A DNA stretch of 64,000 nt from Crocosphaera chwakensis CCY0110 (GCF_000169335.1 NZ_AAXW01000023.1:12688-76687); one strand, 5' to 3'; positions 9,041 through 17,820 are shown, numbered from the stretch's first letter. Program-made: numbers and translations. Notes: generated by a model from the sequence alone, not told the origin.

Positions 9041-9415
9041 ATGATGAAAGACTTACCCCCTCTAAACACTGACACTATTAACGCCATTCTCAATGAAGAA
9101 ATTGATGATGAAACCGTTATGCAAATGGTGTGGTATTATTTGGGATATCGTTATGATGAAAGTAGTAAAAGTTGGGATAATTCTGGGGTAGAAGCATCTT
9201 GGAGAGAAGAGTATCCCGAACCACCAAACTTTATAGAAAATCGTCCTCCTACAGTAAAATTAACCCGTTCTATTCCTAAAGAAAATAAACAATTGTTGAA
9301 AGAAAAATTAGGGTTTAAAGGATATAAATTAGGAACTTTTGATCCTAGGGATACTCGTCGTGCAACCATGGCTAATTGGTTATTAAGTTATTTGGTAATG
9401 CACTCATATTCGTAA
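9041..9415 (+). CDS. conserved cyanobacterial protein, probable DUF1823 family
   Basis: 124 residues, soluble, no signal peptide or membrane segment. The sequence has the feel of a tightly conserved single-domain protein: the acidic NAILNEEIDDETVMQMVWYY helix, a WREEYPEPPNFI turn, and a basic C-terminal part (LTRSIPKENKQLLKEKLGFK, then RRATMANWLLSYL). I believe this matches DUF1823, a family of cyanobacteria and plastid-bearing plants with no assigned function; the match is from memory. Two consecutive ATG codons at 9041 and 9044 make the exact start ambiguous. It is transcribed alone, divergent from the iron permease and convergent with the MgtC/DUF4010 gene. Confidence 0.78.
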   Translation: MMKDLPPLNTDTINAILNEEIDDETVMQMVWYYLGYRYDESSKSWDNSGVEASWREEYPEPPNFIENRPPTVKLTRSIPKENKQLLKEKLGFKGYKLGTFDPRDTRRATMANWLLSYLVMHSYS

Positions 9416-9453
9416 TATCTTTCGTTTATTGGTAAGGAAAAAATACTTTACTT

Positions 9454-10737
9454 TTAAATAAAAAATAAGGGGATAAGTCCTAAAATTGCTAAGAAAAGTA
9501 ATAACCCTAAACTCTGTCTTCCTGTCTTGCGATCTCGAAGAGATCCGCTTCGCGGTGCGCTAAAAATTAAAGCATAGATTCCTTTTATTAAATTATTGCT
9601 CGATGCAGCAATTAAAATGGCTCCTGAAGCGACTGATAAAGAAGTCAATTGTCGAGCAGATTGAGTAATCCCTAAAATAAAAGGATCAATATCTGTTACT
9701 CCCATAATTCCGGCTAATAAATATAATCCACTGCGTCCTAAATATAAAGCTGTATAGTGAGTTAAAACAATCATAATTATGAATAAAAAAGCAAAGAAAA
9801 AAGCTGCTTTTAGTTCTAAAGGATTAGGAGAAATATAATTTTTTTGTTCGATAGACTCAGTCATAGTTTTATCTTTTCTAGATGACCAAAAACTTCCAAC
9901 AATAATAGCAGTAAGAGCTAATAAAACAAACCATAAGGTTAATTTCTTTCCTAATTGAGGATTAAATAAATTAACCAGTAAAGCTAACCTCAAATACATA
10001 ATACCAGAGGCGATTAAAATTCCTCCTGAATAGGGATGAGAATAAGTATTACTGGTGGATTGTTTTGCTAGTGCTACGGTAGTAACAGTAGAAGAATAAG
10101 CACCCCCTAATATTGCAATTAATATCAGTCCACCACGGTTTTTAAAAACTTTTTGTAAAATAAAACTAGCATAAGAAATTGCACTAACTGCAACCACAAT
10201 CAACCAAGTTTTGAAAGGATTAATTTCAAAAATCCCAAAGTTTTTGTTAGGGAGAATAGGAAGAATAACGGCAGTAAGAAATAAAAATTTTGTGAAGGTT
10301 AAAATATCTTCTGGAGAAAATTGATGAGCTAAACTTTCTAAGACAGATTTTAATTCTAGTAATAGTAAACTGGTAATTACTAAGGTTGAAGCTATCCACA
10401 ATTGATCATGATAGACAAGTGCGCCTACAATATAAGTGGTCAATCCTACCATTTCTGTGGTTAAACCTGCTGTTTTAAAGGTTTGAATCTTATGCCAATA
10501 GGACAATAACATTAAGCTTCCAATGACAAGAAATCCTCCTGTTAAAGGCAACAGTTGAGGATTAGAAAGTGAAGCCATACTATAGCCAATTAAGCCAATT
10601 AATGGATAAGTCCGAATTCCTCCAAAAGCATACTTACCAGAAATAGACTTCCATTCTTCTCTCTCTAAACCAATCAGAAAAGATAAAAAGAAAACTAATA
10701 ATAGTTTCAAAACTTCAGGAGGAATAAAGTTAAACAT
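9454..10737 (-). CDS. MgtC/SapB and DUF4010 fusion membrane protein
   Basis: 427 residues, strongly hydrophobic with about a dozen membrane segments. The N-terminal ~130 residues match the MgtC/SapB domain, including the FLIGLEREEW signature; the rest corresponds to DUF4010. MgtC proteins are linked to magnesium limitation and membrane potential, but the role of the DUF4010 fusion is not established. It is the last gene of a four-gene minus-strand operon (Nudix, FGGY kinase, VTE6-like, this gene; gaps 2, 27 and 19 bp). A palindromic 33-bp insert near the 3' end (9529-9561) adds residues SAPRSGSLRD in the last cytoplasmic loop without breaking the frame. Confidence 0.82.
   Translation of the reverse strand: MFNFIPPEVLKLLLVFFLSFLIGLEREEWKSISGKYAFGGIRTYPLIGLIGYSMASLSNPQLLPLTGGFLVIGSLMLLSYWHKIQTFKTAGLTTEMVGLTTYIVGALVYHDQLWIASTLVITSLLLLELKSVLESLAHQFSPEDILTFTKFLFLTAVILPILPNKNFGIFEINPFKTWLIVVAVSAISYASFILQKVFKNRGGLILIAILGGAYSSTVTTVALAKQSTSNTYSHPYSGGILIASGIMYLRLALLVNLFNPQLGKKLTLWFVLLALTAIIVGSFWSSRKDKTMTESIEQKNYISPNPLELKAAFFFAFLFIIMIVLTHYTALYLGRSGLYLLAGIMGVTDIDPFILGITQSARQLTSLSVASGAILIAASSNNLIKGIYALIFSAPRSGSLRDRKTGRQSLGLLLFLAILGLIPLFFI
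9529..9561. repeat. REP-like palindromic insert inside a coding sequence
   Basis: The segment contains the perfect palindrome GATCTC-GAA-GAGATC (9531-9545) followed by CGCTTCGCGGTGCGCT. Its G+C content is far above the surrounding gene, and the encoded residues (about RSGSLRD) are charged and unlike the hydrophobic flanks. This looks like a small mobile palindromic repeat that landed in frame. The element family is not named here, because no second copy is visible in this window. Confidence 0.55.
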
Positions 10738-10756
10738 TTTACCTAATAATTAATCT

Positions 10757-11518
10757 TTATATAGCCATAAAATTGAGAACAAGCCATGCCAATAGAATAG
10801 CAACCATAGATCCGATAAAAGTATTAATAATATTAACTATTTCATTGGTCATCCAATCGAGCTTTTCTTGTAAAGTTGCTCCGATTAAACTTTCTAGATT
10901 AGTAGCGATAAATGCAGCAATAATACAATAAACAATACTTGATAAATTAATTAATCCAACTAAATAACCTACTAAAGCAATAACCCCAGATGCCACAATT
11001 CCAGCTAGGGTTCCTTCTAAACTAACTGCCCCTTCTGTACCTGGGGAAACAGGTTTTAACGTAGTAATTAAAAACGTTTTTTTTCCATAAGCTTTGCCTA
11101 CTTCTGAGGCGGTAGTATCTGATAATTTGGTACTAAAACTCGCCACGTAACCTAATAGTAATAATTGAGTCCAAGGAGCTTCAACAAATAGAGTTCCTAG
11201 GGCGCAAAAGGTAGCAATTAAAGCCGAACCCCAAACATTTTCGGGACCACGCATTCCTGAACGTTTTTCAGCAATTCCAGCAGCTTCTTTTTGCTCTATA
11301 CCAATTTTAGTTACCCCTGAGCCCACTAAGAAGTAAAACATGACTACTGCATAACCTTGCCACCCCAAAGTTCCCCAAACAATTACCCCTAAAATCCAAG
11401 CATTGAGATAACCATTAATGGTTAATAATTTTTTGGGTACAACAAAAGCAAAAATGATCAATACACTATTAATTATTAGACTAATAATCCAAGAATTGCT
11501 TAAGTATAATTCCATCAT
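10757..11518 (-). CDS. TIGR00297/DUF92 membrane protein, VTE6-like phytyl-phosphate kinase candidate
   Basis: 253 residues with about six or seven membrane segments. Conserved polar motifs lie between them: SGVTKIGIEQKEAAG, FSTKLSDTTASEVGKAYGKK and PGTEGAVSLEGTLAG. This pattern is the DUF92/TIGR00297 family. Its plant member VTE6 and the Synechocystis homologue act as phytyl-phosphate kinases, turning phytyl-P into phytyl-PP for tocopherol, phylloquinone and chlorophyll side chains. Function here is assigned by family. A VTE5-like phytol kinase, the preceding step, is encoded at 15894. Third gene of a four-gene operon. Two adjacent ATG codons (11518, 11515) are possible starts. Confidence 0.82.
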   Translation of the reverse strand: MMELYLSNSWIISLIINSVLIIFAFVVPKKLLTINGYLNAWILGVIVWGTLGWQGYAVVMFYFLVGSGVTKIGIEQKEAAGIAEKRSGMRGPENVWGSALIATFCALGTLFVEAPWTQLLLLGYVASFSTKLSDTTASEVGKAYGKKTFLITTLKPVSPGTEGAVSLEGTLAGIVASGVIALVGYLVGLINLSSIVYCIIAAFIATNLESLIGATLQEKLDWMTNEIVNIINTFIGSMVAILLAWLVLNFMAI

Positions 11519-11545
11519 AATCTTTAAATTACTCCTATTGATAGG

Positions 11546-12799
11546 TTAATTATTTTTACTTCGTTTAGCTAATAAAGCCGTGCCATAAGCTGCTTCAGTT
11601 TGCTTTGAAATTTTTACAGAAATTTGTAAATAATGCTGTCTTATTTTAGCCCAATTTTTATTTTTCGCTCCACCTCCTGCCGTATAAATTTGTGTCACGG
11701 GGGTTGCACCCAAAGCTTCTAATTTTTTATAGCCTAATGCTTCAATTTTAGCTATGTTTTCTAGTAAACCTTGTAAAAATTCTACTTTATTATCAGGAAT
11801 AGGCTCAATTTTAGGGGATAATTTAGGATTATTAATCGGAAATCTTTCACCAGGTGTTAAGAGCGGATAATAGTTTAAATTGGTTTGTTGATTAATCTTT
11901 ATTTTTTCACTTAGTTCTTGTAATTCTTCATCAGTAAAAAAGTGTTTTAACACTGCACCACCAGTATTTGATGCGCCTCCTGTTAACCATAAATCACCTA
12001 AACGATGGCTATAAATTCCTGATGAAATATCTTCTACACGAGTCTTACTTAATAGTTTCAAAACTAATGTTGAACCTAAAGATGTTACTGCTTCTCCTGG
12101 ATGTTTCACCCCACTGGCTAAAAATGCAGCAATACTATCTGTTGTTCCTGTGCAAACTTGACAATGTTTAGAAAAATTAAACCGTCTGATCGTATAATCA
12201 TTCACTGTGTTTATAGGGGTTCCTGGAGGTAGAACTTGAGGTAATATTGAATAAATAGGTAATGCTTTTAACCAGTCGGGATAACACAAGTTTTCCACAT
12301 CATAACCCAGTTTTAAAGTATTATGATAATCACTAATTCCTAGCTTTCCATGTAACAAAAATCCTAACCAGTCTGCTTGATGTAAAAAATAAGAATCTAC
12401 TTGCATCTTTTTAGTTTGATACCACCATAAAAGCTTAGCTAAACTAGATGTGGAACTGTTAACCAGATGATACTTGGGAATAATAGTTTTAAAATTATCC
12501 AAAACTGTTATATCTCGTGATTCATTGTATAAAATAGGTTTTTCAATTGGTATTCCTTCGCTATTACATAATAAAACTGTTGAAGAAGTACCATTAATAG
12601 AAATTACTTCAATTTTTTTTCTGATATCTATCGAAATCTTTTCTAACAGAAGATATAAAGTATTTTTCCATTTTTCGTCTAAATAATTAGTATCTTGCCG
12701 AGAAAAAGAAAAACTAACTTGAGTAACAATTTCTTCATTATCATTAATAACAATACCTCTTGCTCCTGAAGTTCCAAAATCAATCCCTAAAAATAACAT
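11546..12799 (-). CDS. FGGY-family carbohydrate kinase (probable D-ribulose kinase type)
   Basis: 417 residues with the two-domain FGGY/actin-like ATPase layout: GIDFGTSGARGIV phosphate-1 motif at residues about 5-17, a sugar-binding first domain, CTGTTDSIAAFLASG in the second domain, GGASNTGGAVLKHFF, and the adenosine motif TAGGGAKNKNW near the C-terminus. It is shorter than glycerol or xylulose kinases (about 500 aa). That length and the start resemble the small cyanobacterial/plant sugar kinases shown to act on D-ribulose, so that substrate is plausible but inferred. It begins 2 bp after the Nudix gene's stop codon, indicating translational coupling. Confidence 0.82.
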   Translation of the reverse strand: MLFLGIDFGTSGARGIVINDNEEIVTQVSFSFSRQDTNYLDEKWKNTLYLLLEKISIDIRKKIEVISINGTSSTVLLCNSEGIPIEKPILYNESRDITVLDNFKTIIPKYHLVNSSTSSLAKLLWWYQTKKMQVDSYFLHQADWLGFLLHGKLGISDYHNTLKLGYDVENLCYPDWLKALPIYSILPQVLPPGTPINTVNDYTIRRFNFSKHCQVCTGTTDSIAAFLASGVKHPGEAVTSLGSTLVLKLLSKTRVEDISSGIYSHRLGDLWLTGGASNTGGAVLKHFFTDEELQELSEKIKINQQTNLNYYPLLTPGERFPINNPKLSPKIEPIPDNKVEFLQGLLENIAKIEALGYKKLEALGATPVTQIYTAGGGAKNKNWAKIRQHYLQISVKISKQTEAAYGTALLAKRSKNN

Positions 12800-12801
12800 A
12801 A

Positions 12802-13233
12802 TTAAATTAAACGAGGACGTAACTTATAGTAGCGATAATTTCGATAATCTTCTAAAATTTTATCATGATCAAAGCAGAGATTTTTCGGTAATTCCCAAAG
12901 ATCAAAAACTCGCACATTTTTTGCATCATCTGCTGCTTGAGGTTGTCCCGTTGCAATAGCAATAAAAACAACACTCATGGTATGTTTACGTTCATCTCGA
13001 TTCGGATTAGAATAAACATGGAATTGTTCAATTAAATTAACCGATAAATTAACTTCTTCTTTAGCTTCTCGATAAGCTGCATTTTCTACTGTTTCCCCAT
13101 AGTCTACAAACCCCCCAGGTAACGCCCATCCATAAGGAGTATTTTTACGTTCTATTAAAATAATAGGTCTGTTGGGTTGATCGATTAGTTCGATGATAAT
13201 ATCAACAGTAGGAATAGGATTACGAAATGTCAT
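12802..13233 (-). CDS. Nudix hydrolase
   Basis: 143 residues, one Nudix domain. The Nudix box runs from about residue 41 to 63 (GFVDYGETVENAAYREAKEE), with the REAKEE metal-binding helix intact. The start, with IPTVDIIIELID, and the NTPYGWALPGG approach resemble ADP-ribose or NADH-type Nudix enzymes, but substrate cannot be fixed from the box. It is the promoter-proximal gene of the four-gene operon; the 91 bp between it and the divergent 13325 gene must serve both directions. Nudix enzymes in this position may clear nucleotide-sugar or sugar-phosphate by-products, which is only suggested by the sugar kinase next to it. Confidence 0.9.
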   Translation of the reverse strand: MTFRNPIPTVDIIIELIDQPNRPIILIERKNTPYGWALPGGFVDYGETVENAAYREAKEEVNLSVNLIEQFHVYSNPNRDERKHTMSVVFIAIATGQPQAADDAKNVRVFDLWELPKNLCFDHDKILEDYRNYRYYKLRPRLI

Positions 13234-13324
13234 AATTTTGGCTCATTAAACTATGATTACTATACAATAAAAATGAATTAAACAAGAAAATGACAGTAAT
13301 AACTATCTTCCCACAACTACCATA

Positions 13325-14929
13325 ATGGACAGTATTAAAACATTCGATGATCTTCAAGTTGAAAACTTTAATAAACTTCAAGATAAACTACGGGAATATT
13401 GGCAAGGAAAAGACCTATTTGAGCAGGATGGTTATGATATTTTAGTCGTTCCTTCTTTTAGTATTGATCAGCGAGTTGGACAAAAAGTTACGGGATTTCT
13501 TCATTACGAAGAACGTCTTTTGTTTTCTTTGATTCGGTTACGAAATCCAAAAACAAGATTAATTTATGTAACGGGACAACCTTTATCGCCGATTATTATT
13601 GAATATTACTTACAATTATTACCAGGAATTCCTTTTTCCCATGCCCGCGATCGCCTACTTTTACTAACTACTTATGATAACTCATTTAAACCCTTAACTC
13701 AGAAGATTTTAGAACGTCCTCGTTTAGTAGAGAGAATTCGCCGTGCTTTACGTCCAAACAAATCTTATATGGTTTGTTTTAATGCTACTCATTTAGAGCA
13801 AGAACTTTCTTTAAAATTGACTGTTCCCTTATTTGCAGCCTCACCACAACTGATTTACTGGGGTTCAAAAAGTGGCGGAAGAGAAATTTTTGATGAGTGT
13901 TTAATCCCTCATCCTGACGGAAGTGATTTAGTTAATAATGTTGATGATTTAGTCTTAGAACTTTATGAACTTTGGCGTAGAAATCCTCATTTAAAACGTA
14001 TTGTGGTTAAGCTCAATGAAGGATTTTCAGGAGAAGGAAATGCCGTTTTCGATTTAGGTAATCTCAAAAATAATGTTTCCCATCTCTCAGATGAAACTAA
14101 AACTAAAACAGCTATTTTAAATAGTTTGAAAGACTTAAGTTTTCAATCAAAAGAAGAAACTTGGAACAACTTTTCTAGTCGAATTCCTGAATTAGGTGCA
14201 ATTGTCGAAGCCTTTATAGAAGGAAAAGAAAAACGTTCTCCTAGTGTTCAAGGTTATATTACCCCCAACGGAGAAGTTACTATTGTTTCAACTCATGATC
14301 AAATTTTAGGCGGGCCTGATGGACAAATTTATTTAGGATGTCGTTTTCCTGCGGATAAAGCTTATCGTCATATCTTACAAGATTTAGGTTTAAAAATTGG
14401 TCAAGCCTTGGCAAAAAAAGGGGCAATGGAACGATATAGCGTAGACTTCTTAGCCGTTCGTAATACTTCTGAACAAGTGGAAAAGTGGGATATTCAAGCC
14501 ATTGAAATTAACTTAAGAAAAGGTGGAACAACCCATCCATTTATGACCTTAAAATTACTAACGAATGGTAGTTACGAGCAAAGTACAGGTTTATTTTATA
14601 CCCAACATAATCATCCTAAATATTATATTGCTTCGGACAACTTACAAAAACCGCAATATTGTGGTTTACTCCCCGATGATTTAATGGATATTGTTGCTAA
14701 ACATCGCTTACATTTTGATACGAGTAATAAAACAGGAACCGTATTCCATTTGATGGGAGCTTTATCAGAATTTGGAAAATTAGGATTAACCTGTATTGGT
14801 AATTCTCTAGAGGAAGCGGAGAAAATTTATCAAGAAGTTGAAAGGGTTTTAGATTTAGAGTCTGAAATGATTATTGATGATAATAATGAAACAATTACTC
14901 CCAATTTACCTATTGTTTGGACATTATAA
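13325..14929 (+). CDS. ATP-grasp protein, peptide ligase PGM1-related
   Basis: 534 residues, soluble. The C-terminal half carries an ATP-grasp-like core: RIVVKLNEGFSGEGNAVF for nucleotide binding, and the metal-binding AIEINLRKGGTTHPF near residue 400. The N-terminal part (about 1-200) is a pre-ATP-grasp domain with ILVVPSFSIDQ and RLIYVTGQPLSP. This combination matches proteins annotated as PGM1-related peptide ligases, named after the pheganomycin enzyme that joins amino acids to peptides. No substrate-peptide gene or other biosynthetic gene is adjacent, so the reaction is open. Monocistronic and divergent from the Nudix operon. Confidence 0.75.
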   Translation: MDSIKTFDDLQVENFNKLQDKLREYWQGKDLFEQDGYDILVVPSFSIDQRVGQKVTGFLHYEERLLFSLIRLRNPKTRLIYVTGQPLSPIIIEYYLQLLPGIPFSHARDRLLLLTTYDNSFKPLTQKILERPRLVERIRRALRPNKSYMVCFNATHLEQELSLKLTVPLFAASPQLIYWGSKSGGREIFDECLIPHPDGSDLVNNVDDLVLELYELWRRNPHLKRIVVKLNEGFSGEGNAVFDLGNLKNNVSHLSDETKTKTAILNSLKDLSFQSKEETWNNFSSRIPELGAIVEAFIEGKEKRSPSVQGYITPNGEVTIVSTHDQILGGPDGQIYLGCRFPADKAYRHILQDLGLKIGQALAKKGAMERYSVDFLAVRNTSEQVEKWDIQAIEINLRKGGTTHPFMTLKLLTNGSYEQSTGLFYTQHNHPKYYIASDNLQKPQYCGLLPDDLMDIVAKHRLHFDTSNKTGTVFHLMGALSEFGKLGLTCIGNSLEEAEKIYQEVERVLDLESEMIIDDNNETITPNLPIVWTL

Positions 14930-15039
14930 GTTAAAATATGTTACGAGGAAAACGCACTACTTTAATTAACCTAAAGCCATGATATTTGACGTGGATACTA
15001 ATAGTGAATATACGGGTAATTATACGCATTTAGAATCAA

Positions 15040-15705
15040 CTACCAAGGTAAAACTTCACCGTTAGAATGCCAAAAAGTACCAGTATTTTTTAGATTTAAT
15101 TGGTCAATACGAGCGATTAGTCCTTTCACCGATTGTTCTGGTGTAATCCCATTAGGATTAAAATTAGTCATTCTCGTTTTAACTAAACCAGGATGTAGAA
15201 TAGCGACAGCGATATTTTTTGGTTTCAAGTCAACAGATAAAGATTTACCTGCCATAGATAGAGCCACTTTTGACATTCGATAACCATAGGAACCCCCAGA
15301 CGTATTATCTTCAATAGAACCCATGCGACTGGTCATAAAAATAATTTTTGCACCTGCTTTTAAATTAGGAAGCAAAGCATGAGTGAATCTTAAAGTAGCA
15401 AGAGCATTAACCTCAAATTGCTGACGAATACTATCTACATCTAAATCATTCAGGCTGACTCTATCTAAAATACCAGCATTATTAATCAACACATCCAGTT
15501 TTTGCCCGTTCAGTTTTTTCATCAATCTCTCTACATCTGTATTTGAAGTAAGATCAATATTAGTTTCTATCGATATCTCTAACGCTTTTAGTTCTGGGGA
15601 GACTTCTCGACACACCCCAATGATATCATCTCCTCGTTTTTTCAGTTGACGGCAATATTCTAAACCAATTCCTCGATTAGCTCCTGTGATTAAATAAGTT
15701 CCCAT
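15040..15705 (-). CDS. SDR family NAD(P)-dependent oxidoreductase
   Basis: 221-residue classical short-chain dehydrogenase. Visible: the nucleotide motif TGANRGIG at residues 7-14, NNAG at 75-78, the catalytic Ser in IIFMTSRMGS (about residue 126), and Tyr142 and Lys146 in YRMSK. The length and HPGLVKTRM motif resemble the CsgA/C-factor-like group of single-domain SDRs. The substrate is unknown. Start ATG 15705; no clear operon partner, as the next minus-strand gene is far away and the gene at 15894 is divergent. Confidence 0.9.
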   Translation of the reverse strand: MGTYLITGANRGIGLEYCRQLKKRGDDIIGVCREVSPELKALEISIETNIDLTSNTDVERLMKKLNGQKLDVLINNAGILDRVSLNDLDVDSIRQQFEVNALATLRFTHALLPNLKAGAKIIFMTSRMGSIEDNTSGGSYGYRMSKVALSMAGKSLSVDLKPKNIAVAILHPGLVKTRMTNFNPNGITPEQSVKGLIARIDQLNLKNTGTFWHSNGEVLPW

Positions 15706-15893
15706 TTAGTTCTTAGTGCTAAGTTGGACAAAAAACAAAGGTTAATATCTCCTACACTTCTCAAAACATGGCAGTAGTCTATCATAGTACGAAGGGGTAA
15801 AGTATTCAGACTTCCCAACGAAAACTTCTGTGAAAATTTTAGAAAATTGATATAACTTGATATGAGTATGTTCACTGGTTAAATTTACCTGTC

Positions 15894-16598
15894 TTGCTAT
15901 CTGAGTCAAGTCCATTCATTAACGCCGTCCTCTCCTTTGTATATCCTATCAGCCTGATTGTCCTCTATCTTGGGGTGATTATTGCCTTGGCTGAGGGATT
16001 ACATCGTTTAGGAGGTACGGATGCGGAATTTACCCGAAAAATTGTTCATATTGGTTCAGGAAATGTTGTTTTAATTGCCTGGTGGTTACAACTGCCATCT
16101 TGGGTATTAATTGGTGCTTCTGTGATTGCCAGTATTATGGCTCTTATTTCCTATTTTTTACCCGTTCTACCCAGTATTAATAGTGTAGGACGCAAAAGCT
16201 TAGGAACCTTTTTTTATGCCCTGAGTATCGGGGTTTTAACCCAGTGGTTTTGGACAACAGCGCATCCTCAATACTTAGCCATTGGCATTTTAGTGATGGC
16301 TTGGGGAGATGGAATGGCCGCTATTATTGGGCAAAAATTTGGACAGCATTCCTATCAAGTATTAGGGGTTAAGAAAAGTTGGGAAGGCTCATTGACTATG
16401 ATGGGAGTTAGTTTTTTTGTGACCAGTGTTATTCTTTTATGGGTAGATGAACCTATCTTGAAGGTAGCCTTCGTTTCTTTAATTGTTTCGATGGCTGCTA
16501 TGGGGTTAGAAGCCTTTTCTAAGCTAGGAATTGACAATTTAACAGTTCCTCTGGGGAGTGCGGTTCTCGCCTTTTACTTGATTCACGGATTATTTTAG
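15894..16598 (+). CDS. VTE5-like phytol kinase
   Basis: 234 residues with six or seven membrane segments, in the dolichol kinase/CDP-diglyceride synthetase superfamily. Signature residues include FTRKIVHIGSGN near residue 44 and the cytoplasmic motif MAWGDGMAAIIGQKFG, followed by GVKKSWEGSLTMM. This pattern is that of the cyanobacterial and plant phytol kinases (VTE5; Synechocystis slr1652), which phosphorylate phytol released by chlorophyll breakdown using CTP. The start is TTG 15894; upstream ATGs are in other frames or stop at once. The mutarotase gene follows after 15 bp and is probably cotranscribed. Confidence 0.85.
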   Translation: MLSESSPFINAVLSFVYPISLIVLYLGVIIALAEGLHRLGGTDAEFTRKIVHIGSGNVVLIAWWLQLPSWVLIGASVIASIMALISYFLPVLPSINSVGRKSLGTFFYALSIGVLTQWFWTTAHPQYLAIGILVMAWGDGMAAIIGQKFGQHSYQVLGVKKSWEGSLTMMGVSFFVTSVILLWVDEPILKVAFVSLIVSMAAMGLEAFSKLGIDNLTVPLGSAVLAFYLIHGLF

Positions 16599-16613
16599 TT
16601 ATCAAGAACAACT

Positions 16614-17486
16614 ATGAGCTTTTCAATTTCTGCTAGACAAAACCAGTATATTACTTATATTCTTTCTGACGAAAGTGCTTTATCTCGTCTCGAAGTTGTT
16701 CCAGAAAGAGGCGGAATGATTACCCGTTGGTCTATTGAAGGTCAAGAGGTATTTTACTTGGACGAAGAAAGATTTTCTCATCCTGAACTAACCGTTAGAG
16801 GAGGGGTCCCTATTCTGTTTCCCATTTGTGGAGATTTACCGGATAATGTGTATGTTTATGATAATAAAGCCTATCATTTGAAACAACATGGATTAGCAAG
16901 AAATTTCCCTTGGGAAGTAACTGAACAATCTACAGATTCCTGTTGTAAGCTGACCTTAAGCTTAAAGAGTAACGAAGAAACCCTCAAAATGTATCCCTTT
17001 GAATTTGAGTTAAGGTTAATGTACGAACTAAAGGGAAAAACGCTAAAAATTTATCAAGAATATATTAATAAATCTGATAAAGTAATGCCCTTTTCTTTTG
17101 GCTTACATCCCTACTTTTTGGTTAAAGATAAAGAGCAAATGGTTCTAGATATTCCAGCTTCTAGTTATCAAGTGAAAGATACCAAAGAAATTATTCCTTA
17201 CGATGGGAATTTTGATTTTAACGAAGAAGAAATCGATGTCGCCCTTAAATCTTTAAAACGTCCTTCTGCAAGCATTCAAGACCGCGCCAGAGGGCTAAAA
17301 GTTACCCTAAAATGGTCTGATGAGTATTCTACGATGGTTTTCTGGACGCTTAAGGGCAAAGAATACGTCTGTTTTGAACCCTGGAGTGCGCCACGTAATG
17401 CTATCAGTACGGGCGAAAACATCACCGAACTCGAACCCGGAGCCACCTGTGAGGCTGTAGTAGAGATAGATGTGACCTCGGTTTAA
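16614..17486 (+). CDS. aldose 1-epimerase (galactose mutarotase) family protein
   Basis: 290 residues forming one beta-sandwich mutarotase domain. Family landmarks include RGGVPILFPICGDLP (about 64-78), KQHGLARNFPW with the active-site His, and SFGLHPYFLV with the second His; the glutamate base lies near EPWSAPRNA. This subset is close to hexose-6-phosphate mutarotase-like proteins of cyanobacteria. It interconverts alpha and beta anomers of free or phosphorylated aldoses in the cytoplasm. Located 15 bp after the phytol kinase gene; the functional link is not obvious. Confidence 0.87.
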   Translation: MSFSISARQNQYITYILSDESALSRLEVVPERGGMITRWSIEGQEVFYLDEERFSHPELTVRGGVPILFPICGDLPDNVYVYDNKAYHLKQHGLARNFPWEVTEQSTDSCCKLTLSLKSNEETLKMYPFEFELRLMYELKGKTLKIYQEYINKSDKVMPFSFGLHPYFLVKDKEQMVLDIPASSYQVKDTKEIIPYDGNFDFNEEEIDVALKSLKRPSASIQDRARGLKVTLKWSDEYSTMVFWTLKGKEYVCFEPWSAPRNAISTGENITELEPGATCEAVVEIDVTSV

Positions 17487-17495
17487 AATTAATCG

Positions 17496-17524
17496 TTGCT
17501 TTTGCTAAAAAGCTATGCTATAGT
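17496..17524 (+). promoter_or_regulatory. candidate promoter of tRNA-Lys
   Basis: TTGCTT (17496-17501) and TATAGT (17519-17524) are separated by 17 bp. The -10 box matches the sigma70 consensus in five of six positions, and the expected start lies about 20 bp before the tRNA. Confidence 0.45.
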
Positions 17525-17550
17525 AGTAAATCGTGTGCGGAACACACAAC

Positions 17551-17622
17551 GGGTCGCTAGCTCAGCGGTAGAGCACTCGGCTTTTAACCGATTGGTCTTG
17601 GGTTCGAATCCCAGGCGACCCA
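17551..17622 (+). tRNA. trnK: tRNA-Lys (UUU)
   Basis: A 72-nt cloverleaf: acceptor arms GGGTCGC / GCGACCC with discriminator A, D-arm GCTCAGCGGTAGAGC, anticodon loop CTTTTAA with UUU at 17583-17585, and T-arm with GGTTCGAAT. The CCA end is not encoded. The first pair of the anticodon stem is a C-T mismatch; the other four pair. A run of T follows directly, which may end transcription. Confidence 0.96.
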
Positions 17623-17820
17623 TTTTTTTAGATAGTGTCAAAAAAGTTAAGGTCGTCGAACACAGCTTGATGCCTTGGGTAGAAGCTTCGACTTACTTAT
17701 GGATAGTTGGTCTGATGTCTATGGCTCTAACAAGAAAGAGTCTCCAATAGCTTTTTTGTCCCCACGCCAGGCCTTTTGATAAAATTATAATATTTCAAAA
17801 ACTAAAAAAATATACCTTTC

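Noticed and set aside
15690..15875. Minus-strand frame of 61 codons upstream of the SDR gene
   Set aside because: No ribosome site, no recognised motif, and it overlaps the SDR start.
17496..17750. Plus-strand open frame across the tRNA-Lys gene
   Set aside because: It reads through the tRNA cloverleaf, so it cannot be a protein-coding gene.
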